A stretch of 64,000 bases of DNA from Clostridium akagii DSM 12554 (GCF_000686725.1 NZ_KK366008.1:14074-78073); one strand, 5' to 3'; numbered from the stretch's first letter, positions 26,420 to 35,868 are shown. Program-made: numbers and translations. The notes: generated by a model not told the origin, from the letters alone.

Positions 26420-26576
26420 TTAATTCACTCCTAAATTATATATTTTTTATTACGACAAGTTGTACACCAAATTAATCTTTAAACTACTTAAAGCATATGG
26501 TATACTTATTTTCGATATCTTTGTGATATCCTTTATATGGGAGTCCAATCTTTTAGTGAGATCACTGGACTTCCTT

Positions 26577-26795
26577 TTATTTTTTGCCCTCTTTTTCTAG
26601 TTTTCTTTTCTCCTCTTTTTCTGTAAGCCATTTTTCTACTTCAGAAAATTTATACCTATAAGCTTTTGGTATTCCTATATATGGCATGCCTTCAGCCCTC
26701 CATTTGCTTACAGTTGATTTTGCTATTTTTAATATTTTCTGCAGCTCTGGCGTTGATATATATTCTTCATCTTTAGTTGATTCTATTTTATTCAT
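26577..26795 (-). CDS. Small excisionase/MerR-type HTH protein
   Basis: The 72-residue protein reads STPELQKILKIAKSTVSKWR then GMPYIGIPKAYRYKFSEVEKWL, the helix-turn-helix_17 layout of excisionases and small regulators. GGAGGTAGGCT precedes its ATG. With no integrase beside it, it is likely a transcription regulator of the pilus or surface genes. Confidence 0.75.
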   Translation of the reverse strand: MNKIESTKDEEYISTPELQKILKIAKSTVSKWRAEGMPYIGIPKAYRYKFSEVEKWLTEKEEKRKLEKEGKK

Positions 26796-26922
26796 AGCCT
26801 ACCTCCATAGTTTATTTGGTTCTACAAGCTCATTATAGGTTTGCTTGGTTCACTTGTCAATAAAAAATATATAATTTTTGGTTTATTTTTATAAAATTTA
26901 TCCTTTCTTCGAATATATTCCT

Positions 26923-27423
26923 TTAAAGCTCGCTTGTTAACAAATATTTAGGGTGTTCTTTTCTGAGATAGTCCTTGATAATAGTTAATTCCTCCTTTTT
27001 TATTAAATAGTAATAATTATTAGTCCATGTCTTAAATGCAAGTAATGGTTTTATACTACACTCATTAAATAGAAAATTATATTTTAAATAACACTTAAAT
27101 TGAAGCATTGCTTTAGAGTTCTCTACTTTTAGGGTTTTTCTATCAATTAATATATAATTTTCTGGTATATTCAATTCTCTTATAGGTATATCACGTTCAA
27201 TTACCTTTGAAGTGTGACCTTTGTTGAATTCTACTATTGCTTTTTTATCTTTTTTCCTAGATCTATAACCTTCTATTAAACTTAACAAAATGCAGAGTAT
27301 AACTATGACAGATACATCAATACCAATATATTTGAAGTATTTTATATTAGATAAATAATGTACACTAATAACAGCTATGAGTGTACTTGTTATAAACCAT
27401 GGAACTATCATTATTGGCATCAT
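26923..27423 (-). CDS. Membrane protein of the Tad pilus operon, unknown
   Basis: The ATG at 27423 directly follows TAGGAGGATA, seven bases after the CpaB gene. The first 65 residues carry two membrane helices, then about 100 soluble residues including IPIRELNIPENYILIDR. No family recognised. Its place makes it a pilus assembly candidate. Confidence 0.55.
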   Translation of the reverse strand: MMPIMIVPWFITSTLIAVISVHYLSNIKYFKYIGIDVSVIVILCILLSLIEGYRSRKKDKKAIVEFNKGHTSKVIERDIPIRELNIPENYILIDRKTLKVENSKAMLQFKCYLKYNFLFNECSIKPLLAFKTWTNNYYYLIKKEELTIIKDYLRKEHPKYLLTSEL

Positions 27424-27430
27424 TATCCTC

Positions 27431-28168
27431 CTACTTAATTGCATTCTGAATAGTTATATTAGGCGTAGCAGTATTATTAGTATCTTTTACCGCATGTACT
27501 TTTCCTTGTGCCAAAGCATTATCAATCTTTTCCTGATCTTCAGAACTACCATAGAGATTTAGTTTTGATGTAGCAAGTTTGTTTCCACTATCTCTACTTA
27601 CCACCTGTCCATCTGTGGTAAATGCTTGTGATATTAAAATAGGATGTGTTAATACTGGTTTTGTTATTACATTATTATCCTCGGTTATTGTAAGTATTAA
27701 ATCTATCATATCTCCATCTCTTAACGTTCCATTTACACAACTGCTTATATCACTGAACGTAATAGAGAACTCTCTAGGATTTTTAATATCTTTTAGTCTA
27801 TTAGCAGTATTGGCTACATTTACACTTGAAACTTGTTCACCTTTTAAAATTTCCGAGGTTATATATTTACCAACTAAAGTATTTTCATCACTTACAGCGC
27901 CATCAATGAATAATGCGTTATCACTATTCTCTTCAGAAAAATAATATTTTATATTTTTTTCCGTAATGTTAGTATTTACACCTATTGGTCTTATGGCATA
28001 AACCACCTTATGCACACCATTTGGATGTGACATTTTATTTTGAATAGCACCAAACACAAATGTCAAAATTACTGCCAGGAAAAAACATAAAGCAGCAATT
28101 CCAAGTTTCCCATTTATAAATGACTGTTTTTTCTCAGGTACTTCTATATTTTTATTTTCATTAGACAT
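27431..28168 (-). CDS. cpaB: CpaB/RcpC-like pilus assembly protein (SAF domain)
   Basis: A membrane helix at residues 22-43 is followed by a SAF-type domain with VVYAIRPIGVNTNITEKNI and LVGKYITSEILKGEQV, then a conserved FSDISSCVNGTLRDGDMIDL segment. In Tad systems CpaB acts at the cell envelope and shapes the pilus. The 245-residue length is normal. It follows two pilin-like genes, with GGGGAGG upstream. Confidence 0.8.
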   Translation of the reverse strand: MSNENKNIEVPEKKQSFINGKLGIAALCFFLAVILTFVFGAIQNKMSHPNGVHKVVYAIRPIGVNTNITEKNIKYYFSEENSDNALFIDGAVSDENTLVGKYITSEILKGEQVSSVNVANTANRLKDIKNPREFSITFSDISSCVNGTLRDGDMIDLILTITEDNNVITKPVLTHPILISQAFTTDGQVVSRDSGNKLATSKLNLYGSSEDQEKIDNALAQGKVHAVKDTNNTATPNITIQNAIK

Positions 28169-28196
28169 AGTTTTTTAAACCTCCCCTATATAATCT

Positions 28197-28796
28197 TTAA
28201 TTTTTTTTATAAATTCCTACGTCTCTACCTATGGTTACATACTTTGTTTTATTAAATATAGTATCTATTGTGAAACCGATGTTTGAATCTACTGTGGTAA
28301 CATTTATTGTATTTCCATTCTCTGTTTTCATAATTCCTTTTTGGGATGGAAAATTCTCAGTATCGAACGATCCTGCCTGTGCATTATACTTATATTCTGT
28401 AATATTGTTTGTTGTAGGGTCCACATTATAAATAATAAATGTCTTTATATCAACTTTGCTCTTAATAAAACTTGTGCTATATTTCGGAGTATAATTATCA
28501 TCTAAACTAAAATTATATTTCATATGTTTTTTCCATGTTTCAATAGCTTTATTGGGATCTTTAATAATAATTATATTTTTATCTGGACTTTGTGAAAGTA
28601 AATCTTGATCTAAGTTATTTGTACTAAAAACAGACAAATTTGAAACTACTAAAGAGTTATCTAAAATCTCACCAACAGCTGCAAGTTTATATTTTGTAAT
28701 ACCTATGGCAAATATAGTATAGAGCAGTAAAAATGTTAAAAATGCAAATAAGGTAAGTATATATGCTGATCCTTTTTTCTTTCTTAACCCTGGCAT
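28197..28796 (-). CDS. Pseudopilin-like exported protein
   Basis: The ATG at 28796 has GGGGGAGAGTGAT upstream; a longer reading to 28844 overlaps the previous gene. The N-terminus MPGLRKKKGSAYILTLFAFL has the charged stretch, Gly and long hydrophobic helix of a prepilin cut after KKKG. About 160 soluble residues follow. It is likely a minor pilin or TadE/TadF-type protein processed by the peptidase at 20768. Confidence 0.6.
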   Translation of the reverse strand: MPGLRKKKGSAYILTLFAFLTFLLLYTIFAIGITKYKLAAVGEILDNSLVVSNLSVFSTNNLDQDLLSQSPDKNIIIIKDPNKAIETWKKHMKYNFSLDDNYTPKYSTSFIKSKVDIKTFIIYNVDPTTNNITEYKYNAQAGSFDTENFPSQKGIMKTENGNTINVTTVDSNIGFTIDTIFNKTKYVTIGRDVGIYKKN

Positions 28797-28809
28797 ATCA
28801 CTCTCCCCC

Positions 28810-29232
28810 TTAGTTTTTCGAAGTGTCAGAAATTGCAATTTCACTTCTTACTGTCTTACTTTGAAAACTTAATTTAAGTCCATCAAAACTGAACTGTTTA
28901 ATTGTTTGATCAAATTTAATATCAAGATATATATCTCCACCATTATCCACTTCACTCATAGTAGTACCTGTAAGGTCTATATTAGTGAATCCATTACTTT
29001 GAAAATCACTCACAAGTTTTGATGCCTTATCTTCACTTAAATAGCCATTGCCATAGCTATCCATTTTCTTCATGTAGTTTCCTGCTATCCTATTTGCTAT
29101 TAAATATTTATCTAAAGATTGTGCTTCTCCCATAAAGGAAACACCCACAAAAAGAAACATCAATATTCCCATGATAATAATTACAATGTGATGAAGTACA
29201 AAGCCTTTTTTCTTTTTTAATTCCCTTTTCAA
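28810..29232 (-). CDS. Pilin-like (TadE or DUF4320-type) protein
   Basis: A TTG start behind GGAAGGTGATGTA gives 140 residues. KRELKKKKGFVLHHIVIIIM is a good class III prepilin leader with cleavage before Phe, followed by a hydrophobic helix and a small beta-rich domain. It overlaps no gene once the downstream gene is started at 28796. Likely a minor pilin. Confidence 0.6.
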   Translation of the reverse strand: MKRELKKKKGFVLHHIVIIIMGILMFLFVGVSFMGEAQSLDKYLIANRIAGNYMKKMDSYGNGYLSEDKASKLVSDFQSNGFTNIDLTGTTMSEVDNGGDIYLDIKFDQTIKQFSFDGLKLSFQSKTVRSEIAISDTSKN

Positions 29233-29269
29233 TACATCACCTTCCTCTTGTATTGATTTTATTGTAAAT

Positions 29270-29301
29270 AAAAATAGTGCACATGCTCGTACACTATTTT
29301 T
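29270..29301 (-). terminator. Terminator or attenuator after the candidate major pilin
   Basis: AAAAATAGTG (29270-29279) pairs with CACTATTTTT (29292-29301) around a 12-base loop, 32 bases beyond the pilin-like stop. Such a hairpin would keep pilin transcripts more abundant than those of the genes that follow. Confidence 0.65.
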
Positions 29302-29333
29302 AAGGCTGCTTTATTAATATCTATAACTTAATA

Positions 29334-29630
29334 TTAGTTTGTACCTCCGGTTCCAGTACCATTCCCACCATATGAAGACGAAAATGCAGCAATATTTGCT
29401 CCCATAGTATTAATGGCGGTGTTCATTTGTGGAACAACATCAAGTTTATACAGCATTACAAAACCAAATCCAATAATACCAATAGCAAGAACAATTAGTG
29501 GATGCATATCACCCGTTTTCTTTTTCAAGTTTCCTTTAAATTCTTCTACCCTTACATTTACAGCTGGGTTTATTGCAGCAACACCGCATTCCAAAGTTTT
29601 ACTTCCTAAAATCATTAAATCTCTTATCAT
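29334..29630 (-). CDS. Candidate major pilin or small channel protein of the Tad locus
   Basis: The ATG at 29630 lies eight bases after AGGAGGAAA. The 98-residue protein has a 48-residue leader-like part, then KKKTGDMHPLIVLAIGIIGF and one long hydrophobic helix, and ends in a Gly/Thr/Ser-rich tail. This resembles a small Flp-type pilin with a long leader, although the cut site (TG before Asp) is not standard. The hairpin behind it supports high expression. Confidence 0.5.
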   Translation of the reverse strand: MIRDLMILGSKTLECGVAAINPAVNVRVEEFKGNLKKKTGDMHPLIVLAIGIIGFGFVMLYKLDVVPQMNTAINTMGANIAAFSSSYGGNGTGTGGTN

Positions 29631-29705
29631 TTTTTTCCTCCTATAATATCTCGTGTACAAGGTACAATGCCCCTTGTCATGGCAATGTTTGTGCTATAAT
29701 ATTTT

Positions 29706-30533
29706 TTATTTTAATAGTCCTGTACTAAACTGTGTAAGCGATGGGAATGTGAAAATTGCTATAGTAGCCATTATCCCACCAAAATAATACAGACCAATTA
29801 AAGACATTTTATCTGGTATTTTACTAGTTATTTCCTGTACAGCAACTAAATTAAGATCGTCAATTTGACTTGATACATCTTCTAGCTGTTCAAGGCTTTT
29901 TCCAGTTTTTAAGCTTTGCTTTATAGCCACTGCAAAATTATTTATGTCATCAGACCTAAATTTTTCTGTGAAATTATCCAGGGCACTTTCCATGTTAGAA
30001 TAAATGCTTATTTCAGCAGTTAGTTCAGCTAGGCTTCTTTTAATTCGCTTATTTGAAACTATAAGATAGCATTGATTTAAAATATCACCTATATATAATC
30101 CAGCAGCAGTCTGCATTATAATTGCATCATATATATTTTTTAATTCAAAAGTTATCTTATTCATATCTTCATAATTTTTGATGAAAAAGCACAAATCAAG
30201 TATAAAAAATGATGCTATAGCTAATATTATTCCTGCTATATACCATCCTTCTGCGAATGACAAAATGAAAAATAAAACTGTTGGAATTACTTTAAAAATT
30301 ATATATCCATCTGGTGTAATATTATATGGATTGCCATAACTTTTTAAGCTCTTCGAAATCCTCTCTTTTGAAAAATATCCCCCCTTTATGTCCCCCAGAT
30401 AATTAATAATTTTCTTATAAATACTAACTTCTATATTAGTATTTTTTGCATTCTTATCTCTTATATAGCTTAAGTAAAAATAGGCTGATACAAGAATACA
30501 CAGGAATATGCTGATAATACTTATATACTTCAT
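29706..30533 (-). CDS. tadC: TadC-like pilus platform membrane protein (T2SS F domain)
   Basis: The 275-residue protein has membrane helices at the N-terminus, around residues 75-115 and at the C-terminus, with a T2SSF-type cytoplasmic domain (MESALDNFTEKFRSDDINNF) between. It forms the inner-membrane platform with TadB. It directly follows the TadB-like gene, 16 bases away. Confidence 0.75.
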   Translation of the reverse strand: MKYISIISIFLCILVSAYFYLSYIRDKNAKNTNIEVSIYKKIINYLGDIKGGYFSKERISKSLKSYGNPYNITPDGYIIFKVIPTVLFFILSFAEGWYIAGIILAIASFFILDLCFFIKNYEDMNKITFELKNIYDAIIMQTAAGLYIGDILNQCYLIVSNKRIKRSLAELTAEISIYSNMESALDNFTEKFRSDDINNFAVAIKQSLKTGKSLEQLEDVSSQIDDLNLVAVQEITSKIPDKMSLIGLYYFGGIMATIAIFTFPSLTQFSTGLLK

Positions 30534-30549
30534 TTCTAAACCTCCTCTA

Positions 30550-31509
30550 TTAATAATTTAATTTACCCAGGGCTATAGATTTGTAAATTGTATATATAAA
30601 AATCAGGATAAAATATCCCAACATTATATTTCCTTGTGGTGTAGTTATAAACTTAACAAATATGTTACCTGTAAAAGTGCTTGTTGCGGAAAAGCTTATA
30701 ACTCCGGCAACAATAGTTAGTGCTAAAATAATTGCGCCGGATATAACAGACTTCCTTCTTTTTTCCTTCTGTACATAGTAGTTTTTAAATATTTTTCTTG
30801 ATTTTTTAAACAATTTTTCATAGCTGGCATCATGCATGGATGCCATGGCCAAATTTCTTAACAGTTGCTTAAACCTTATATTCTCCACCTTATCTTCAAA
30901 ATTTTTGAAGGATTCTACTACTGATATTCCAGCCTTACACTCATAAACAAATTGCTGTGCATAGCTTTTAAGTGGCTCACCTGCATATGGTATGCTTTTA
31001 TCAAAGATAACAACAATACTGTTATTAGAACTACTCAAATTTTCAAGTAAATTAATATAATTGAGTTGTAGTCCGTCTATTTTATCAAATGATAGTTTAG
31101 ATAAAAATTTAAGGATTACAAATATAACAAATATCACTGAAAAGAATACTGTTATATTTATAATCCAAAGATGTAATGCTAAGTTTGTTATAAGCGCTAC
31201 TAAAAGGCCAAGACAAATAGCTGTAAGTGTTAAAATTTCACTGGTTATGAAAGGAAATATAGCTTTTATTTGTGACCTTTTAATTAAAATATCAAGTTTT
31301 TCAATATAAGTTCTTTTTTCAACTTCTCCTTCATATAGAATTCTCGCTGCTTCCTGTAGCTCTCTATCTTCTTCTCTCTCACTAAACTTATTGAAGAAAA
31401 TTTCGACAAACCCCTTATTCTTAATATCCTTAAAAAAGGTTATTAGAAAATAAGCAAATGCCATTAACACTAAAAAAACTGAAACATAAAAGATTATGTT
31501 AGTCTTCAT
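30550..31509 (-). CDS. tadB: TadB-like pilus platform membrane protein (T2SS F domain)
   Basis: In this 319-residue protein a first helix (about 7-26) is followed by a cytoplasmic part, a helix pair (95-135), a T2SSF domain containing GEPLKSYAQQFVYECKAGIS and two C-terminal helices. This is the TadB layout, the partner of TadC. GATAGGAGGTATT precedes the ATG. Confidence 0.75.
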   Translation of the reverse strand: MKTNIIFYVSVFLVLMAFAYFLITFFKDIKNKGFVEIFFNKFSEREEDRELQEAARILYEGEVEKRTYIEKLDILIKRSQIKAIFPFITSEILTLTAICLGLLVALITNLALHLWIINITVFFSVIFVIFVILKFLSKLSFDKIDGLQLNYINLLENLSSSNNSIVVIFDKSIPYAGEPLKSYAQQFVYECKAGISVVESFKNFEDKVENIRFKQLLRNLAMASMHDASYEKLFKKSRKIFKNYYVQKEKRRKSVISGAIILALTIVAGVISFSATSTFTGNIFVKFITTPQGNIMLGYFILIFIYTIYKSIALGKLNY

Positions 31510-31558
31510 TGTTGAAAATACCTCCTATCCCTTTATTTTGATTCAAAATTTTATTGGA

Positions 31559-32881
31559 TTAATTCACAGCCTTCATTTTGTTTTTATTAAATCTATTTTT
31601 TATTAATTTTGATTTTACCTTATTACAATCCTCATTAAGTGGAATATATTTATCTTCTTCAAGCTTATATTCATAAATCGGGTTAAGTTCAAGCGTTTCT
31701 GTTTCATTGCTATATCCTGCTATTTGTGTTACTTCCTTGATTTTAAAATCTTCCATAAAAACTATTTCGTCAAAACCAACTAAAGTTGAAAGCAATGATC
31801 CATAACTCATTCCACTTGCATGTTTAGAATATTTCATTAAATCGACCAATCTATCTGGGGCCGCTTTAGAGCTAAACACATGCACAGAAGTTATTGGGAT
31901 ATGTCCAGTAAATGCAGCATTGCTTAAATCCCATGATTCTTCTCCTTTTATTTCTCCAACCATCAGGTAATCATAGCCTCCTAAAAGCGCATGCTTTTGT
32001 AGTATTTCGGCTAAAGAATAGTGTGTTTTACTATCACCCTTTGCATTTGATACAGATAGTGTAACTATCTCAGGATGTGATTTACTAAACAATTCCTCAT
32101 TTTCCTGTACAACTAATCCAGCTTTGTTATGAGGTATCTCCTCAAGTAATGCGTTAAAGAAAATGGTTTTTCCTGACCCACTTGGACCACATATTAATAT
32201 TCCAAGTCCCGCCTCCATAGATTCTTTAAAATGCTCCACTAATTCTTCATTTAGCATTCCTTTCAATTTTAAATCTGGAAGAAGGTCTTTTTCTTTAGGC
32301 AACTTTCTAATGTGCATCACCGGATCATCTTTGGTTAGGCAATTACCTACAATATCAATTCTTAAAATAAATCTTTCCGATGTAGTTGTATCTGCAAAAG
32401 ACTGCATGTTATCAATCTCGCTGAGTATAATATCATTTTTATGTGTTACAAAATTAAGTATAAAATCATTAAAAGCTTCCTTTGACTCAAATTTCACATC
32501 AGAAGTTTTTCTACCGCCAAGATACTTAACTCTTATATTGTCTTTATTTATTAACCTTATGTCATATACTTCATCATGATTTTCAATCAAATCATTTATA
32601 ATCCCATAACTCCAGGTACGAAGTTCAAATTTTTTATAAATCAAGTCAAATTCATCTTCATTAAATTTATATTTCTTTTTAGTAAGATACTGCCTTACTT
32701 TGTTTTTAAGATCACTTTTAGGCTTAAGCTTTCTGTTAATAAGATTTATAAAATAAGCTTCCTCAGTTATAAAGTCGTTTATAACTGATTTTAAAAAGCC
32801 CTTTTCATCTAAAACAAGCTCATTTTGCCCATTACTCTTTAATTCAACAATATCTTTATTTTCTATTTTCTTTTTAAACAA
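31559..32881 (-). CDS. cpaF: CpaF/TadA-type pilus assembly ATPase (VirB11 family)
   Basis: The 440-residue protein has a Walker A motif ILICGPSGSGKTIFFNALL near residue 234, then an Asp box (VVQENEELF), a Walker B region (YDYLMVGEIKGEESWD) and a His box (GHIPITSVHVFSS). It is the hexameric motor for Tad pilus extension. The start is a TTG behind AAGGAGATGATA. The VirB11 relationship means a second role in conjugation cannot be excluded, but the TadB/TadC genes follow directly. Confidence 0.85.
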   Translation of the reverse strand: MFKKKIENKDIVELKSNGQNELVLDEKGFLKSVINDFITEEAYFINLINRKLKPKSDLKNKVRQYLTKKKYKFNEDEFDLIYKKFELRTWSYGIINDLIENHDEVYDIRLINKDNIRVKYLGGRKTSDVKFESKEAFNDFILNFVTHKNDIILSEIDNMQSFADTTTSERFILRIDIVGNCLTKDDPVMHIRKLPKEKDLLPDLKLKGMLNEELVEHFKESMEAGLGILICGPSGSGKTIFFNALLEEIPHNKAGLVVQENEELFSKSHPEIVTLSVSNAKGDSKTHYSLAEILQKHALLGGYDYLMVGEIKGEESWDLSNAAFTGHIPITSVHVFSSKAAPDRLVDLMKYSKHASGMSYGSLLSTLVGFDEIVFMEDFKIKEVTQIAGYSNETETLELNPIYEYKLEEDKYIPLNEDCNKVKSKLIKNRFNKNKMKAVN

Positions 32882-32935
32882 ATTTATATCATCTCCTTAC
32901 TAATTACACCTGTTATGAGACTGTTTTAAGTACAT

Positions 32936-33406
32936 TCATTTTGAATTTTTCTTATTCATAGCTTCAATATTTAAATTTTTATTTTTAATAATCTTACTTT
33001 TAAACCATCTAAAAAAATCACATATCTCAATTCTTTTTTCATAAATTAAAAAAGCTATATACATGAAATATATAGCCCCTACAAAATCTAAAAAAATTGA
33101 ATATATTAATTTATATTTCCAATCAAATGAAATCAATAGTATCTGAGGAATGTTGATTGCAAGAACCGCACTTCTCAAAAATATTTGATTATAACTCGCC
33201 TTATTATCACTGCACATTTTATCAAAACCAATAACAACAACTAATGAAGTCATATAAATTGTAATAATTGTAGCACTCATTGAAATAAAATCATTTCTTA
33301 TGTTTAAATATCCTTCATAGTTGTAGGCTTTAATATAACAATACAAGCTAACTAAACTTATGATTACAAGTACTATCCTATTGAAAATTTTAATAAATTT
33401 TCTCAA
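32936..33406 (-). CDS. Four-helix membrane protein of unknown function
   Basis: The TTG start follows GGGGGAGAGAAT. The 156 residues hold about four membrane helices and a basic tail (FFRWFKSKIIKNKN). It is the first gene of the pilus block. No family recognised. Confidence 0.5.
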   Translation of the reverse strand: MRKFIKIFNRIVLVIISLVSLYCYIKAYNYEGYLNIRNDFISMSATIITIYMTSLVVVIGFDKMCSDNKASYNQIFLRSAVLAINIPQILLISFDWKYKLIYSIFLDFVGAIYFMYIAFLIYEKRIEICDFFRWFKSKIIKNKNLNIEAMNKKNSK

Positions 33407-33451
33407 ATTCTCTCCCCCAGATTATTTTTTATTAATATATTCTATAAGGGA

Positions 33452-34288
33452 TCAATAATTAGTTATTATTAATTCCTTATACCTACCTCTTGCTTTCTGT
33501 TCTCTTGAAACTGAATAATTTACTTCTACTTCTTTAAGATTAAACTGTTTGTACCATTCCCTTACTTTTTCATGGTCATTTATAGTCAAAATAAATTTGC
33601 CTTTTAATTCAACAAGCTTATCTTTAAGAAGTATATGTTCTTTCTCGCCAAACTCATTACTGTATCCTGCTAATTCAACGTATGGAGGGTCTGCAAAAAA
33701 ACATGTATGCTCTCTATCATATTTATCTATTATCTTTTCAAAACTTAGGTTTTCAACATAAGTATTCTTAAGCCTCCTTTTCAAATCACTAAGTAGCTCA
33801 GTACAAAATATCTGCTGCTTTGGTCTTGTACTGGTTCCATAACCATAATTACCACCTTTACTTGCAAAACTTTGTGTCATTAAATATAAAAACCTCACAG
33901 CTCTATTTATCTCTGTGAGGTTTCCTATACTTTCATTTTTATATTCTTCAAATATGTCTCTGCCTGAAAAATCGTACTGAAGCATCCTTTCAACTTCCGC
34001 AGCATGATATTTTATCATTCTGAATAGATTTATTAATTCTTTATCAATATCATTGATAACTTCAACCTTTGAAGGCTCTTTACCAAAATATACTCACCCT
34101 GCTCCAAAGAATAGTTCTACATAACAAATATGTTTAGGTAGCATACCTATTATTGTTTTTCTTAATCTACTTTTTCCTCCCATTCTGTTAATAGGTGAAT
34201 TTAACATACCTACCACATCCTTCTCATCTTTTGTTTTTAGCTCTAATATTTCACCACCCTTCACACGAAAATAAAGATTTTTTTGCAA
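33452..34288 (-). pseudogene. dam: DNA adenine methylase (D12 class) interrupted by one TGA codon
   Basis: Two open pieces in one frame, 34094-34288 and 33452-34093, together make about 278 residues of a D12-class N6-adenine methyltransferase. The N-terminal part has SPINRMGGKSRLRK and VELFFGAG; the second part begins VYFGKEPSKVEVINDID and has the catalytic motif FFADPPYVEL. The only defect is a TGA at 34094-34096 where the family usually has Trp (FGAGWVYFGKEPS), so TGG to TGA is the simplest explanation. No downstream start would rebuild the SAM-binding part, so the gene is probably dead. Such plasmid methylases protect incoming DNA from restriction. Confidence 0.85.
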
Positions 34289-34583
34289 AATAAAACGCCA
34301 GAATTTCTACTGGCGATCACATGTAAACCTATGGATATACACACTTAACAATATATTTTATTTTGCTATGAAATAACTTATAAACTTCATAACGTAACTT
34401 CGCATAATACTATTAAAGCATATTGAACATGTCATGTAAATGTCATGATTTTGTCACGTTTCGAGTGCCTTTTTAGGGTAACAATGGCTTATTTAAAGGG
34501 TTATCTCAATTTAGAGCATGTCATAATTCGTTGATTTTTTCATATTTATAAAAAAATAATTATAATTTACATACTATATCATG
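34249..34583. repeat. Copy 1 of a duplicated dcm-dam spacer, with terminator and dcm tail
   Basis: This stretch is roughly 80 percent identical by eye to 40880-41211. It starts in the dam N-terminal codons and contains a hairpin at 34296-34315 (CGCCAG and CTGGCG) followed leftwards by a T run, so it acts as a terminator before dam. The segment TCATGTAAATGTCATGATTT is conserved. The last eight codons of a cytosine methyltransferase (HDIVCKL and stop) remain at 34560-34583. It marks an ancestral dcm-spacer-dam unit that was duplicated. Confidence 0.75.
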
Positions 34584-35131
34584 TACTTTGGACACCGATA
34601 TACGTGGTGAACAGCCAACTAAACCTACAAAACCAACGTTAATGAAAATAATACCATAAACCTTCGTTTATGGTACTTAAATAAAACTCTTATAAATAGC
34701 TGATTTACAGGTGATTTTCAGTTCCAAAAGTATTACCAAAAACAAAGTATCAAAATAATGTTAATATACCGTTTATGGTACTTATTATAAAATATTATTA
34801 GCTTACCGTGGTCGAAAGTCTTGATGTATTGCCATTTATATCTTTAGCGTGAGTTTTGTCGGAAATGTTGGCGATAACCCTAACGTATCTTATTAATCTA
34901 ATTTGATATACTTAGCCCCTGTTTACAGTGATAATCCATCCACTACAACTTTCATAATATTTATCTTGAGACTACGTCGCTCTCGCAGGAGCTACCTGCC
35001 GAATTGATTAAAAGTCAACATTATTATGATTTTATGTAATAAATGTATAATATTGTTGACTTATATATATTATGGTGTAAACTGTAAGTAATGCATGCAT
35101 TGTAAAATAATTCATCTAAAGGAGAGTTTTT
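34584..35131. other. Non-coding region with hairpin, direct repeat and inverted repeat
   Basis: No gene is visible in 548 bases. A perfect hairpin lies at 34652-34675 (arms TACCATAAAC and GTTTATGGTA, loop CTTC). Its right arm with flanks, CGTTTATGGTACTTA, recurs at 34770-34784. At 35012-35062, AAGTCAACATTATTAT and ATAATATTGTTGACTT form an inverted repeat with one mismatch around 19 bases; its right arm holds TTGACT, a possible -35 box for the exported protein gene at 35132. Confidence 0.5.
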
Positions 35132-35776
35132 ATGAAGGGTATATTTATAAAAAATATGTCATTGGTTTTATCACTTGTGACTGTTATGAGTTTTGGTGTT
35201 TCACAATCAGCACAAGCAGCAACTAATGCTAACACTATTCCATCAAAAGCAACTGCTGGTACAAATATTAAATATGATAACAATAATAATATGGTTATAT
35301 TGAATGGTAATATTAGTAGTACAAGCATTAATAGTTCATTACCTAAACCACAGCCAGGTATGACAGTATCCTATGATGGAACTGGCGAACCTACATTTAT
35401 TAAAATAAATGGGAAAGCATATAGTAATAAACTAAATACAAAAAATGGTACATTGAGCCCAAGCTATAGAAATGGTTCTTATTCAAACTCTGGAGCTATA
35501 TCATGGTATGATGATCAAATAGGTCAAGGTAATCATACATTAACTAATTATGACTGTGCTACAGATGAATATGCAGATAACTGCCCTTTAGGCACAAATA
35601 TATACGTTGCTTCTTCAGGTAACTACTTTCAATTAAAAAAATGGGATGTTGGAAATTTACAGGCTCAGTCTACACCAAGAATAATCGATATTTGGAGTGC
35701 ATATGAATTTTCATACTTGCTTGATGTTAGCGCCAATCAAGGGCTTGTAAGAAATGCATCTTACAGCCATTATTAA
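35132..35776 (+). CDS. Exported RlpA-like double-psi beta-barrel protein
   Basis: One of only a few plus-strand genes, it starts at an ATG behind AAAGGAGAG. The signal peptide covers residues 1-29 (ending SAQAA). The C-terminal 100 residues follow the RlpA/DPBB order: GAISWYDDQIGQG, then NCPLGTNIYV, LKKWDVGNL and PRIIDIWSAYEFSYLL, corresponding to the SWYG, LPLGT, DRGP and RIIDLS motifs. RlpA-like domains bind or cleave peptidoglycan glycans. Key residues differ from RlpA, so enzymatic activity is unsure. The upstream 16-base inverted repeat suggests its own regulation, and a terminator follows. Confidence 0.55.
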   Translation: MKGIFIKNMSLVLSLVTVMSFGVSQSAQAATNANTIPSKATAGTNIKYDNNNNMVILNGNISSTSINSSLPKPQPGMTVSYDGTGEPTFIKINGKAYSNKLNTKNGTLSPSYRNGSYSNSGAISWYDDQIGQGNHTLTNYDCATDEYADNCPLGTNIYVASSGNYFQLKKWDVGNLQAQSTPRIIDIWSAYEFSYLLDVSANQGLVRNASYSHY

Positions 35777-35832
35777 TATAGTGGGGTTGCTACGATGTAC
35801 TTCAACGTAACTGTAATATAGTGGACATTTCA

Positions 35833-35868
35833 ACTTATCATAAACAGTAGTTAATGATAAGTGTTTTT
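35833..35868 (+). terminator. Terminator after the exported protein gene
   Basis: ACTTATCAT (35833-35841) pairs with ATGATAAGT (35854-35862), followed by GTTTTTG. Confidence 0.65.

Noticed and set aside
26540-26574. Hairpin GGAGTCCA/TGGACTTCC after the small HTH gene as a terminator
   Set aside because: The T-rich side is on the plus strand, where no gene ends, so its role is unclear.
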